64,000 bases of DNA from VXRD01 sp965242535. GTDB lineage: Bacteria; Latescibacterota; UBA2968. The DNA is taken from NCBI GenBank assembly GCA_965242535.1, contig OZ251458.1, positions 1,116,001 through 1,180,000 on the forward strand. The letters are read 5' to 3'. The notes under the pieces were generated by a model. That model made no database searches and had not been told where the DNA came from. It saw only the letters and a list, made by a program, of their open reading frames with translations. The translations under genes and the position numbers were made by a program. Of the stretch, positions 42,909 through 50,417 are shown one piece after another. Within the stretch, counting starts at the first letter, position 1. Every line of letters begins with the position of its first letter.

Positions 42909-42919
42909 AGAGGCTGGAC

Positions 42920-43174
42920 ATGATGGTGCACAAAAAACGCGACGAGGAGCGTCCCGCCCTTGGCGGCATGCCCGAACCCCGGATCCAGCGTTATTTTTGC
43001 GTGGACGATGACGAGTGCCACGCGCTGGCGCGGGTGTCCAAAGATGCCCAAATCCTATCCAAAAAAGCCAAAGAGATCGTCGTCAAGGGCGAGGTCGTCA
43101 AGGGGTGGGTGGTGGAATTGGAAGTGCCCGCGACCGATGGCGTGGTTCGCATGGAACTCGTGGCGAAACCGTGA
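42920..43174 (+). CDS. Unknown 84-residue protein
   Basis: ATG 42920 (or 42923) follows nadD by 11 bp. The protein is small and charged (MMVHKKRDEERPALGGMPEP, FCVDDDECHALARVSKDAQI) with a beta-rich C-terminal half (EIVVKGEVVKGWVVELEVPA). No family is recognised. Its stop overlaps the zapA start (TGATG), so it is in the same operon. Confidence 0.6.
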   Translation: MMVHKKRDEERPALGGMPEPRIQRYFCVDDDECHALARVSKDAQILSKKAKEIVVKGEVVKGWVVELEVPATDGVVRMELVAKP

Positions 43175-43503
43175 TGGCGCGCAAAATTGGAAGAACGGAT
43201 ATGACCCATTCCGATGATGTTCACAAGACCGAAGTGATGATTTTCGGCGCGGAATACGTGCTCCGCAGCTCGGAGTCGGCGCAATACACCGCTGAGGTTT
43301 CGCGCTTTGTCGATGAAAAAATGAATCGGATTGCCGAGGCCACCGATCGGTTCGATACCACGGGGATCGCGCTGATCGCGGCTTTTGAAATCGCCGATCA
43401 AATCGTGCGCCAGCGGTCGCAACACCGAAAAGACCACAATCACACAGCCGCGGCGATCAAGCGATTGGAGGTGCATTTAGAAGATGTGAAAGAGGAAACG
43501 TAA
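43174..43503 (+). CDS. zapA: Cell-division protein ZapA-like
   Basis: ZapA bundles FtsZ filaments at the division ring. The 109-residue product contains the ZapA pattern: VMIFGAEYVLRSSESAQYTA at the N-terminus, VSRFVDEKMNRIAEATDRFD, then the helix ALIAAFEIADQIVRQRSQHR. A shorter start at 43201 (MTHSDD) with ggaag upstream is equally possible. It is the last gene of the bamD-nadD operon; a block of repeats follows. Confidence 0.75.
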   Translation: MARKIGRTDMTHSDDVHKTEVMIFGAEYVLRSSESAQYTAEVSRFVDEKMNRIAEATDRFDTTGIALIAAFEIADQIVRQRSQHRKDHNHTAAAIKRLEVHLEDVKEET

Positions 43504-43510
43504 AAAGGGT

Positions 43511-43634
43511 TCCCACCCCGTCTCCCGTCTTCCCTCTCCCCTCTTGTATCTTCGGACAGGCACAGGGGCCTGTCCCTACGATTGCGATTGCTTCTCACCT
43601 CTCCCGTCTCCCCTCTCCCGTCTCCCGCCTTTTC
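43511..43634. repeat. Polypyrimidine tract with ggacaggc palindrome
   Basis: Words 'cccgtctcccgtcttccctctcccc' flank the palindrome at 43554-43575 and the word 'ctacgattgcgattgcttct'. This is the reverse complement of the core of the 237-bp array unit at 5.7-6.7 kb. It extends into the last codons of the glycosyltransferase gene on the minus strand. Confidence 0.85.
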
Positions 43635-44317
43635 AGCCTATATTTGAAAATGGTGAATAGAATTTTCCATCCCGCCTTGAGCGTGCCTTTTAGCGTGCCG
43701 GTAATTTTGGAAACCCCGATGCGTTTTCGATAACTTACCGGCACTTCTCGTATGTCTAACCCCTGCCGTGCTGCTTTGACCTGCATTTCCACGGTCCATC
43801 CAAACGTCGTATCCCGCATATCCAAGTCCATGAGTGCCCGATAGCGAATCGCCCGGAACGGCCCCAAGTCCGTGTAGGCCACGCCGAAGAGGTGTTTGAT
43901 GAGGCGGGTTGCCAAGCGGTTGCCAAAACGCGCTTGAATCATCAGCGCGCCGGGTTCGCTGTTGCCCAACGTGCGCGAGCCGATTACGAGGTCCGCACGT
44001 CCTTCCGCGATGGGTGCGATGAGGGCTGGCATTTCGTCGGGGTGATCGCTGTAGTCGCCGTCGAGAAAGACGACGATGTCGGGCCGGTTGACGGCTGCAA
44101 TGCCCGCGAGGCAGGCCGAGCCGTATCCCCTGCGATTTTCCCGAATAATGCGCGCGCCCATTGCCGCGGCCAATTTTGCGGTTTGATCTGTGGAGCCATT
44201 ATCGACGACGATGATTTCAGTCGGCAAGTCCCCGGGAATGTCGCCGATGACTTTTTCGATGGCGTCTTGTTCGTTGAATACGGGGATGATCACGGAAATG
44301 CGAGGGCGGTCGGGCAT
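43595..44317 (-). CDS. Family 2 glycosyltransferase (dolichyl-phosphate-mannose-synthase-like)
   Basis: The 240-residue protein is a GT-A fold glycosyltransferase: ISVIIPVFNEQDAIEKVI, IIVVDNGSTDQTAKLA, RGYGSACLAGIAA, and the metal motif FLDGDYSDHPDEM. It has no C-terminal TM helices, so it acts at the cytoplasmic face, transferring sugar from a nucleotide donor to a lipid carrier or similar acceptor. The final residues (RRETGEGRRER) are coded by the polypurine side of the repeat at 43595-43634, so the native C-terminus has been replaced or extended. GRISVIIP-type N-terminus at ATG 44317 is unambiguous. Confidence 0.88.
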   Translation of the reverse strand: MPDRPRISVIIPVFNEQDAIEKVIGDIPGDLPTEIIVVDNGSTDQTAKLAAAMGARIIRENRRGYGSACLAGIAAVNRPDIVVFLDGDYSDHPDEMPALIAPIAEGRADLVIGSRTLGNSEPGALMIQARFGNRLATRLIKHLFGVAYTDLGPFRAIRYRALMDLDMRDTTFGWTVEMQVKAARQGLDIREVPVSYRKRIGVSKITGTLKGTLKAGWKILFTIFKYRLKRRETGEGRRER

Positions 44318-44346
44318 GGGGGATGTTCTCCTGCTATGGACAACGA

Positions 44347-44382
44347 GAAAAAAACGGAGATTCCAAAAGGAACCTCCGTTTT
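44347..44382 (-). terminator. Rho-independent terminator for the 44.5-45.6 kb operon
   Basis: Stem acggag.ttcc/ggaa.ctccgt with an AAAA loop. On the minus strand it is followed by eight T. It lies 141 bp after the stop of the gene ending at 44523; a short T-run on the plus side makes it partly bidirectional. Confidence 0.8.
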
Positions 44383-44522
44383 GATGACCGGTTGCACGCT
44401 GCAGTACCGACTTTCAGCACCTACCCCTCTCCTCTCCCCTGATGGAGGAATGTGCGTTGCAACCGGCGCGAGGTCGGGTTCTCGTCGCGCCCCGATGGAT
44501 AGCATGATTATGTATTTTCGCA
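44383..44522. other. Untranslated stretch with long-range inverted repeats
   Basis: No gene is seen. The segment contains gaccggttgcacgctgc and, about 60 bp later, gcgttgcaaccgg, which can pair, and a second hairpin ggcgcgag/ctcgtcgcgcc. It forms the 3' leader-like region between the end of the gene at 44523 and its terminator, so a structured 3' RNA is possible. Confidence 0.35.
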
Positions 44523-45239
44523 TTAGGCGGCAACGGGTTGGGCATCGGCTTTTCGCCGCAGGTCTAATCTCGCTTTGATTTTGTCGATCAATTCGGATGC
44601 TTGGCGTTTGCCCAGCCCATCTTGGATTTGGGTTTCCAAACGCTTGCGCTCTGTATCTGTGAGCAACGAGCTCCGCCCTAAATTTTTGATCAAATCGATC
44701 TGGCTTGGCGTCGCATTATCGCCCGTTTCCTCCGCAGTGCCATTGGGAGACATGCCCCGTCCAGAACTCGTGCCCGCCTGCATCTCATCTACGGAACACA
44801 TCCCAGTCGCCGTAGCCAAGCGCATCGCCCGATTGGTGGCTCGGCGGGTCGCCATTTCGAGCGGGTAATCCGAAAATCGGACAAACCCTTTGAGATTTTT
44901 GGGCGTCGTGGTGCCGTAATCCACAAAAGGCCGGTCGAGCCCTTCAACCCACACTTCGCCGCGCATGACCACGAGAGGTTCTTCGTCTTTCAACCCCATC
45001 ATCTGCCGCAAGAGGGCGTATTCCTCTTTGGAGGGCATAAGGGCTTGCACGGCGAATTTGCCGGCCTGATAGGTTTGCAACATTTTGTACTGCAACCCCG
45101 CAGATGTGATGTAAGGCTCATTTTGGATGAACGCCACAAACTCATCGACCTTCTCAAGGGGGAAATTTTCGGATTCTGCAATCTGCTTGACCCTATCGGG
45201 CACAGCGTTAAGCGGTTGAACGGGGTTTGCACGGGCCAT
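44523..45239 (-). CDS. Unknown protein resembling phage ssDNA-annealing/recombination proteins
   Basis: I start at ATG 45239 because ggaaaggag lies upstream; 238 residues. The middle segment (YPLEMATRRATNRAMRLATA, TGMCSVDEM) is like the 'A-T-R-A-x-N-R-A-x-R' helix found in some phage and plasmid single-strand annealing proteins. The C-terminal 50 residues (ATPSQIDLIKNLGRSSLLTD, ASELIDKIKARLD) match a small domain often attached to such proteins. No catalytic site is present. It forms an operon with the 98-residue gene upstream, with its own AT-rich promoter and terminator, which suggests acquired DNA. The recombination role is inference. Confidence 0.5.
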   Translation of the reverse strand: MARANPVQPLNAVPDRVKQIAESENFPLEKVDEFVAFIQNEPYITSAGLQYKMLQTYQAGKFAVQALMPSKEEYALLRQMMGLKDEEPLVVMRGEVWVEGLDRPFVDYGTTTPKNLKGFVRFSDYPLEMATRRATNRAMRLATATGMCSVDEMQAGTSSGRGMSPNGTAEETGDNATPSQIDLIKNLGRSSLLTDTERKRLETQIQDGLGKRQASELIDKIKARLDLRRKADAQPVAA

Positions 45240-45321
45240 TGTAATATCTCCTTTCCTTTTGTAAAAATCGGCGACACAGCGGGTTTTTCGCCAAAAACAA
45301 ATGTCAATATGCGTTTGCGAT

Positions 45322-45618
45322 CTAATTGTTGCGCGCGCCCAAAGATTCGATGACCTGAAACCAAGCCGATTCATAAGCCGTGAGGGCGCCGTGCCACTCG
45401 ATGAGTTCTCCTTGCCCTTGGCTCAAATTTCTGGCCAGGGTATCGACAGCGCGTTCGGCGGCTTCGACTCGCGCCATCGCTTCGGGGCGAATGGCGTCCA
45501 AAGGCACCTGCGGCATCTCGGCCTGAATTCGGTCGGCCACTTTGAGCAAATCCCGACTCAAATCGGACAACCGAACTTCCTCAATTCCCCACTCGTTTTG
45601 AAGCATCGCGCTCGCCAT
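45322..45618 (-). CDS. Unknown 98-residue helical protein
   Basis: ATG 45618 is preceded by a strong taggaggt site. The protein is mostly helical (LSDLSRDLLKVADRIQAEMP, MARVEAAERAVDTLARNLSQ) with no known motif. It is the first gene of the two-gene minus-strand operon driven by the promoter at 45661-45689. Size and context fit a phage or plasmid accessory gene, but I cannot name it. Confidence 0.6.
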   Translation of the reverse strand: MASAMLQNEWGIEEVRLSDLSRDLLKVADRIQAEMPQVPLDAIRPEAMARVEAAERAVDTLARNLSQGQGELIEWHGALTAYESAWFQVIESLGARNN

Positions 45619-45660
45619 GGGATACCTCCTATCGAAAAGTGCGTTTCAATGCTCAATATA

Positions 45661-45689
45661 ATAATACTAAACAAAAGAACAGGTGTCAA
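45661..45689 (-). promoter_or_regulatory. Strong sigma70 promoter, minus strand
   Basis: Reading the minus strand: TTGACA (45689-45684), 17-bp spacer, TATTAT (45666-45661). It lies 43 bp upstream of the 98-residue gene in AT-rich sequence. Confidence 0.75.
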
Positions 45690-45961
45690 GGAAAATTTAT
45701 CAGTTTAACGGAAAACAATTAAACACCTTTTATAAATCGTCCCAATAACCCACATCGCAAATACAACGGGCGCGTTGAAGTCAACACAACGCGCCTGTTT
45801 TTGTCAGTCGGCGTTCGCGGTAGGTCACGGCCTGTCGGTCAAAGGCATGACCTCAAACCGCCTGCTCTACCTCAAACGCGGCGATGTTGCGGGCCTCGCG
45901 GCGTAAAATTTTACGCCCTTACGCCCTTACGTCCTTACTCCGCATCCGATTTTATCCGATT
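45690..45961. other. Intergenic region with a terminator-like hairpin and a palindrome
   Basis: No gene is visible. A hairpin ggcgcgttg/caacgcgcc at 45769-45795 is followed on the plus side by tgttttt, a plus-strand terminator shape although no plus-strand gene precedes it. Near 45898-45915 lies the palindrome ggcgtaaaattttacgcc, then 'cgcccttacgcccttacgtcctta' words. The palindrome may end the NUDIX transcript on the minus strand. Confidence 0.55.
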
Positions 45962-46531
45962 TTACAGCTCGATGCCGGCAAATCCCGCCAACTGCGCGGC
46001 CATGCGATAGGTGAGGCCCCACAGCACCGGGCGGTTGGGGCCGAGCAGATCTATCGCGGGCATGTCGCGCCAGCCTTCGAGGTCGAGCACTCGCCTGCGG
46101 CCGGGATCGGATAGATGGGCGAGAGGCGTCCAAAAAACATCGCGGATTTCGCCATTGGGCACGAGTGCCACGCCTTGGCGGATGGCATACGCAAAACAGG
46201 CGACTTGGACGGGCAAGGTCTCACCGGTCACGTCGTCGATCCGGCCGAGGTATTGCGCGCAATGCAAATCGAGACCGAGTTCCTCGCGGGTCTCGCGCTC
46301 GGCCGTATCTTTGAGGTCGCGGTCGCCGTCTTCAGCGCCGCCGCCGGGAAAGGCGATATGGCCCGACCACGGATCGGTCGGATGCGAGGCGCGCTCGATG
46401 AAGAGGAGATGGAGACCCTCCTGGCGCGGGTGGAAAATCGCAGCGACAGCCGCCTGCATCTTATCCGGTTCCGGTTGGACGCAGGGGCGATACGCAGCGA
46501 GGGATCGCGCGAGGGTTTGGAATGCCGTCAT
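45962..46531 (-). CDS. NUDIX hydrolase, CoA-pyrophosphatase (NudL)-like
   Basis: ATG 46531 overlaps the pyrE stop (ATGA) and gives 189 residues. The longer frame upstream is only the shadow of pyrE. The NUDIX box is AFPGGGAEDGDRDLKDTAER followed by ETREELGLD, and the surrounding pattern (LLFIERASHPTDPWSGHIAF) is that of NudL/CoA diphosphatase and other bis-nucleotide hydrolases. It hydrolyses a nucleoside diphosphate linked to another group, probably for housecleaning. It is last in a run with pyrE and DUF433. Confidence 0.85.
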   Translation of the reverse strand: MTAFQTLARSLAAYRPCVQPEPDKMQAAVAAIFHPRQEGLHLLFIERASHPTDPWSGHIAFPGGGAEDGDRDLKDTAERETREELGLDLHCAQYLGRIDDVTGETLPVQVACFAYAIRQGVALVPNGEIRDVFWTPLAHLSDPGRRRVLDLEGWRDMPAIDLLGPNRPVLWGLTYRMAAQLAGFAGIEL

Positions 46532-47043
46532 TTGAGTTCTCCCATCCGAAACAGCGCGTGCAATTCGACGCCCGCTTTGACGAGATTTTCCGCGCCGCCC
46601 GATTCGCGGTCGATCACGCATACGGCCTGCGAAACCCGCGCGCCGAGGTCGCGGAGGTCTCGCGTGGAAAGGGCGATTTGACCGCCGGACGTGACCACGT
46701 CTTCGACGATCAAAAGGCGTTTGCCCGCGATGTCGCCCCCCTCGGCGAGTTTGCAAGTGCCGTGGGTTTTGGCTTCTTTTCGCACGAAGCAGGTGGGCAG
46801 GCCGCAAAGCTGGGAGAGCATCGTTGCGATGGGCACGCCGCCGAGTTCGAGTCCTGCGAGCACGTCCGTCTCGTCGGGAATGAGGGGTTGGAGATGCGCG
46901 GCGATTTCGCGGAGGAGTTCGGGATCGGTTTCAAACTGGTACTTGTCGAAATACTCCGTTGCCGTCGCGCCCGACCGCAGCGTGAATTGCCCGGTCAAAT
47001 GCGAAGTTTGATAAATGCGGCGTGCGAGGTCAAATCGGGTCAT
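46528..47043 (-). CDS. pyrE: Orotate phosphoribosyltransferase
   Basis: PyrE converts orotate and PRPP to OMP in pyrimidine synthesis. The 171-residue protein is a short form but has the family blocks: LRSGATATEYFDKYQFETDP, GLELGGVPIATMLSQ, FVRKEAKTHGT with the catalytic lysine loop, and the PRPP motif LLIVEDVVTSGGQI. Start ATG 47043 lies inside the end of the DUF433 gene (14-bp overlap), and its stop overlaps the NUDIX start. All three are likely cotranscribed. Confidence 0.92.
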   Translation of the reverse strand: MTRFDLARRIYQTSHLTGQFTLRSGATATEYFDKYQFETDPELLREIAAHLQPLIPDETDVLAGLELGGVPIATMLSQLCGLPTCFVRKEAKTHGTCKLAEGGDIAGKRLLIVEDVVTSGGQIALSTRDLRDLGARVSQAVCVIDRESGGAENLVKAGVELHALFRMGELK

Positions 47044-47254
47044 TGCGAAATCTCACTGGGAAAGGTTGGGCGAGTTCCAAAAATTCGCACGCTTGCTCGC
47101 GGCGCACCGTGGGAAATCCATCCAAGAAGTCTTCGAGACTATCGCCTGCTTTGAGATGGTCGATCAGGGATTGCACGGGTACGCGCGTTCCCTTGAAAAC
47201 AGGGGTGCCTCCGAGAATCTCTTTGTCACAAGTGATAATTTGATCGGGTTTCAT
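47030..47254 (-). CDS. DUF433 domain protein (antitoxin-like)
   Basis: The 74-residue protein is a DUF433 domain: ITCDKEILGGTPVFKGTRVP, then SLIDHLKAGDSLEDFLDGFP. These small winged-helix proteins are often the antitoxin of a PIN-like (DUF5615) toxin. No such toxin is encoded here; pyrE follows with overlap instead. It may be an orphan antitoxin or a regulator that was captured by the pyrE operon. Confidence 0.85.
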   Translation of the reverse strand: MKPDQIITCDKEILGGTPVFKGTRVPVQSLIDHLKAGDSLEDFLDGFPTVRREQACEFLELAQPFPVRFRNDPI

Positions 47255-47266
47255 TTTTTTTTCCCT

Positions 47267-47887
47267 CTACGAGGTGTCAAAATAGGGCAATGGCGTCTTT
47301 TCCCGGCGCATTTTTAGGAGGAAGGGCACGCGGAAATCGTGCCCTCGTGAAAGCGGTGGCAATTCGTTTTCGCCATAAAAGTCAATCGCGGTCGCTTCCC
47401 ATGTCGTTTCGGGGGCGAGAGTTTCACACATTACCTCAAAGACGGCATGGTAGAGATGCAGGTCGGTTCGGCTTTTCCATTTTCTCGAATCGAAAATGCC
47501 GAGCAGTTGGGTGGCGGTTCCTTTGAGGCGGGTTTCTTCGTAGAGTTCGCGCCGTGCTGCTTCGGCCCAAGATTCGCCGACATCGACGAGGCCGCCGGGC
47601 AAGGCCCACAACCCGTCGTCATGGCGTTTGATGAGCATGATGCTATCGCCGCTAAAAACAGCGGCTTCCGCGCCCAAGAAGGGACAGACATGGGTTAGGT
47701 GATCGCGGTAGAGTGCCAAAATCTCGTCGGCATTGTGGCGGGTGAGCTCGCCGACCATTCGGGCACTGATCGAGAGAATTTTTTCGTAGCGTTCTCGGTC
47801 GTGCATGTTTTCTGCGTAGAACAATCCCCGGTTGGCGATGGCGCGGAGTTCATCGGCGAGGAGGGATAGGGCTTCGTTTGGGGGCAT
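47267..47887 (-). CDS. NUDIX hydrolase with N-terminal helical domain
   Basis: The 206-residue protein has an N-terminal helical part (SLLADELRAIANRGLFYAEN, RERYEKILSISARMVGELT), like the NUDIX_N_2 domain of ADP-ribose or FAD hydrolases, and a catalytic NUDIX box (LPGGLVDVGESWAEAARREL then YEETRLKG). It should hydrolyse a nucleoside diphosphate derivative in the cytoplasm. Substrate is unknown. It lies 12 bp from the DUF433 gene and may be cotranscribed. Confidence 0.88.
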   Translation of the reverse strand: MPPNEALSLLADELRAIANRGLFYAENMHDRERYEKILSISARMVGELTRHNADEILALYRDHLTHVCPFLGAEAAVFSGDSIMLIKRHDDGLWALPGGLVDVGESWAEAARRELYEETRLKGTATQLLGIFDSRKWKSRTDLHLYHAVFEVMCETLAPETTWEATAIDFYGENELPPLSRGHDFRVPFLLKMRREKTPLPYFDTS

Positions 47888-47918
47888 GGCGGGCGGCCTT
47901 GGGATTATGGGCGCGACA

Positions 47919-49430
47919 CTAGGGATCGATCGATTTGTGGAACGCGACCTCGCCGTTGACGATGCGGTTGATCACCGCGCTTTTGGCCGTGTGTCGGTTT
48001 TCGTCGTAGCCCGAGACTATGGTCGCGCCGCTGTAGTTTTGGGTCGCCGCGATTTGGTCGCGGATCGCCTCGGGCGTTGGGTTCTCGGCACGCCGCATCG
48101 CCTGAACCACCAGGCGCAGGGCATCGTATCCGAGCGCGGCGCCGCCATCGGGCGCGATGCCATACCGAGCCGCGTACGCGTCGATGAAACGATGGCCGTC
48201 TGCACTTAACGTGCCCGGCGCGGCATGGGGCGAAAAGAGACTGGAAAAAAAACTGCCTTCGAGAAGCGCGCCACTCGCGGCGATCAACTGCGCGTTGTCC
48301 CAACTGTCGCCGCCGAGGAAGGTCGCCGCGATGCCGAAGTCTCGTTTGGCTTGCCGAACCACAAAGGGAATCTCGTCGATGAAGCCCGGCAAAAAGATCG
48401 CCTCGGGCGCGGCACGGGCAATGGCGGTCAGTTGCGCGGTGAAGGCGGTATCCCCGGCCGCGTAAAATTGATGCGCCGCAACCCGGCCGCCGAGCGCGCC
48501 AAAGTTATCGGCGAAAATTTGCGACAAGCCCTCGGAATAAACATCGCCTTTGTGCGTGAGAATGCCCACGCGCCGCACGCCCAACGCCTGAACCGCGAAC
48601 TCGGCCATCACCTCGCCCTGAAAATCATCGGTCGCAGACGCCATAAACACAAAATCACCAGCCGCCGTGACGGTCGGGTTGGTCGCAGAGGTGGTCATCA
48701 TCGGCACGCGGTGGCGTTGTGCAATTTCCGCGGCGATCACCGCATGGCGCGAGCGATTGGGGCCAACTATCGCCGTGACTTTTTCTGTGGCGATCAGGTT
48801 CTCGACCAATGCCGCGACATAGTCCGTATCGCTTGCGTTGGTTTCAACGAGGGTTTGTATGGGGATGCCCCCATCGATGAGTTCGATCCGCGCCCCCCGT
48901 ACGCCGCCCTCTGCGTTGAGTTGCATCGCCGCCAATGTCGCGCCCTGGATGCTGCTGTTTCGGGTTGGCGTGGTATAGATAAAGCCGATTTTAATGGTCA
49001 ATGGGGCTGATCTCGTCACCCGCGCCTTCCCGCCGATGGGCAGATCGAGACGCGCCTCGTAGCCGCGGTTGATCGGGATGCTCGACCATGCGCCGATCTC
49101 GCGGCCGTCTCGCAACGCGCGCGCGAGATAATAACCCGTCACATCGCCCGACGCGATTTCCACCCGCGCCTGCCCATCCTCATCGGTCATCCCCGACCAC
49201 GGATACGCCGCGGCCCGTCCCGCGATAGAACGCGAAAACTCAACCCTTGCACCGGTTACGGCTACGTCATCCTGCCGCAAAGTCGCCACCACCACGGCCC
49301 GCGGCGCGGCGTTCTGTTCCACAGTCGCTTTGCCCAAGGGCCGTTGATCGGCTGACTGCATCACCTGATCGCCGCCACAACCCCATATCATCGCAAGCAC
49401 CAACACCATCCAACGCATACAGCGCGACAC
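47919..49430 (-). CDS. Lipoprotein substrate-binding protein (Peripla_BP_6) with N-terminal beta domain, copy 1
   Basis: GTG 49430 has aaggagg 6 bases upstream. The 503-residue protein begins with a lipoprotein signal (MVLVLAMIWGCGG). A transthyretin/carboxypeptidase-regulatory-like beta domain follows (VVATLRQDDVAVTGARVEFS, YPWSGMTDEDGQARVEIASG), then an ABC-type binding fold: IKIGFIYTTPTRNS, AIVGPNRSRHAVIAAEIA, MMTTSATNPTVTAAGDFVFM. It is probably lipid-anchored and binds an amino acid or amide. No permease is nearby. It is highly similar to the protein at 51413-52900, which has the same fusion. Confidence 0.85.
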   Translation of the reverse strand: MSRCMRWMVLVLAMIWGCGGDQVMQSADQRPLGKATVEQNAAPRAVVVATLRQDDVAVTGARVEFSRSIAGRAAAYPWSGMTDEDGQARVEIASGDVTGYYLARALRDGREIGAWSSIPINRGYEARLDLPIGGKARVTRSAPLTIKIGFIYTTPTRNSSIQGATLAAMQLNAEGGVRGARIELIDGGIPIQTLVETNASDTDYVAALVENLIATEKVTAIVGPNRSRHAVIAAEIAQRHRVPMMTTSATNPTVTAAGDFVFMASATDDFQGEVMAEFAVQALGVRRVGILTHKGDVYSEGLSQIFADNFGALGGRVAAHQFYAAGDTAFTAQLTAIARAAPEAIFLPGFIDEIPFVVRQAKRDFGIAATFLGGDSWDNAQLIAASGALLEGSFFSSLFSPHAAPGTLSADGHRFIDAYAARYGIAPDGGAALGYDALRLVVQAMRRAENPTPEAIRDQIAATQNYSGATIVSGYDENRHTAKSAVINRIVNGEVAFHKSIDP

Positions 49431-49596
49431 GACAAACCTCCTTCAAAATGGCTTGCGCGACTACGTGCGCCGTGGCGTGCTCGTTCGGTGCCGGCGCATT
49501 GGCCTGCTGGTCGCCGCGCATGCGGTTGAGAATGCCGAGAAATTACTGCTGTTCATTTTTGACCTCGTTGACCATTCTGTGCGATTCGAGGCGCAA

Positions 49597-49707
49597 CTAC
49601 GATTCAGCGACGACCGTGGTGCCGTAGCCGTCAATCAGGTGTTGCACCTCGTCCTCGGAGAAGCCGATCTGCACTTCGAGATCGGCTTCCAACTGCTTGC
49701 GGTTCAT
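49597..49707 (-). CDS. Small ORF or decayed small gene upstream of the binding protein
   Basis: ATG 49707 follows aaaggagacacc and gives 36 residues (MNRKQLEADLEVQIGFSEDE...). The same frame continues past the TAG as LRLESHRMVNEVKNEQQ to a TAA at 49543-49545, and then again as protein-like sequence into the next gene start. This looks like a gene of about 90-100 codons with two in-frame stops, or a leader peptide. It accounts for the 293-bp gap. Confidence 0.35.
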   Translation of the reverse strand: MNRKQLEADLEVQIGFSEDEVQHLIDGYGTTVVAES

Positions 49708-49723
49708 GGTGTCTCCTTTGTGG

Positions 49724-50386
49724 TTATCTGCACCCAAACCGCCCCAACACATGATTTGTTCCTGCCCGTCCTAAATAATAATCCCCTTCTTCTATCAGCG
49801 TTTTACCGGCGTACTCCTCGAGTATCGCACGAACCTGTGTTTGGTTCAGCAAACCCGTTGCCCATATCATCGCCAGCGTGTCATAGGTGAAGGGCAGGAA
49901 AACCCTATAACCATCCCTGTTCCCTATCGTGCGATTTTCTAACCACTCACAGGGATTTGCTTTGAACCGGTCTAAATGTTCGGGATACTTAAATATCTCC
50001 CAAAGCAATAGGTCTGCTTTGTACAACCTGCGGTGAGCACGGATAGTCCGTAGGGTTTCTTCAAACCCATCCCGTTCTTCTATCACACCATCTAAGTAGC
50101 GTCGTACTTTTGTGAGCATATTAACGCTATCCTGCAATGTAGCTTGGCAACCCATCAACGCTTGCGTAAGGTCGGGCGGACATTCCTGCCTTGGTGGACA
50201 CAGGCGTGTTTCGCAACGTGGAGACGAATAGAGCGAGCGTCCAAACTCCTGTGCAAACCAAATGAAGTCGCCAAAATCCACCTGCCCGTCATTGCCATTA
50301 TCCGCTTTGCAAACGGACGTTTGCGCCTGCACATTCGCACTCACCAGCACCAGCATCAGCACCAACACCAACAACAGATAATTCAT
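49724..50386 (-). CDS. Secreted protein with a dockerin-like EF hand
   Basis: The 220-residue protein has a signal peptide (LLLVLVLMLVLVSANVQA) followed at once by one EF-hand-like calcium loop (DNGNDGQVDFGDFIWFAQEF), the same module as on the copper monooxygenase at 11.7 kb. Then come a cysteine-rich segment (CETRLCPPRQECPPDLTQ), a coiled-coil stretch and a helical C-terminus (YDTLAMIWATGLLNQTQVRA). Function is unknown. ATG 50386 is preferred over GTG 50389. Base composition is lower in GC than in the flanking binding-protein genes, as is that of the adjoining HNH gene. Confidence 0.65.
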   Translation of the reverse strand: MNYLLLVLVLMLVLVSANVQAQTSVCKADNGNDGQVDFGDFIWFAQEFGRSLYSSPRCETRLCPPRQECPPDLTQALMGCQATLQDSVNMLTKVRRYLDGVIEERDGFEETLRTIRAHRRLYKADLLLWEIFKYPEHLDRFKANPCEWLENRTIGNRDGYRVFLPFTYDTLAMIWATGLLNQTQVRAILEEYAGKTLIEEGDYYLGRAGTNHVLGRFGCR

Positions 50387-50417
50387 CACAACATCCTTAT
50401 AAAAAATTGAAAGAACG

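Noticed and set aside
46532..46807. Arginine-rich N-terminal extension of the NUDIX protein
   Set aside because: It is the antiphase reading of pyrE; the ATGA junction at 46531 gives the true start.
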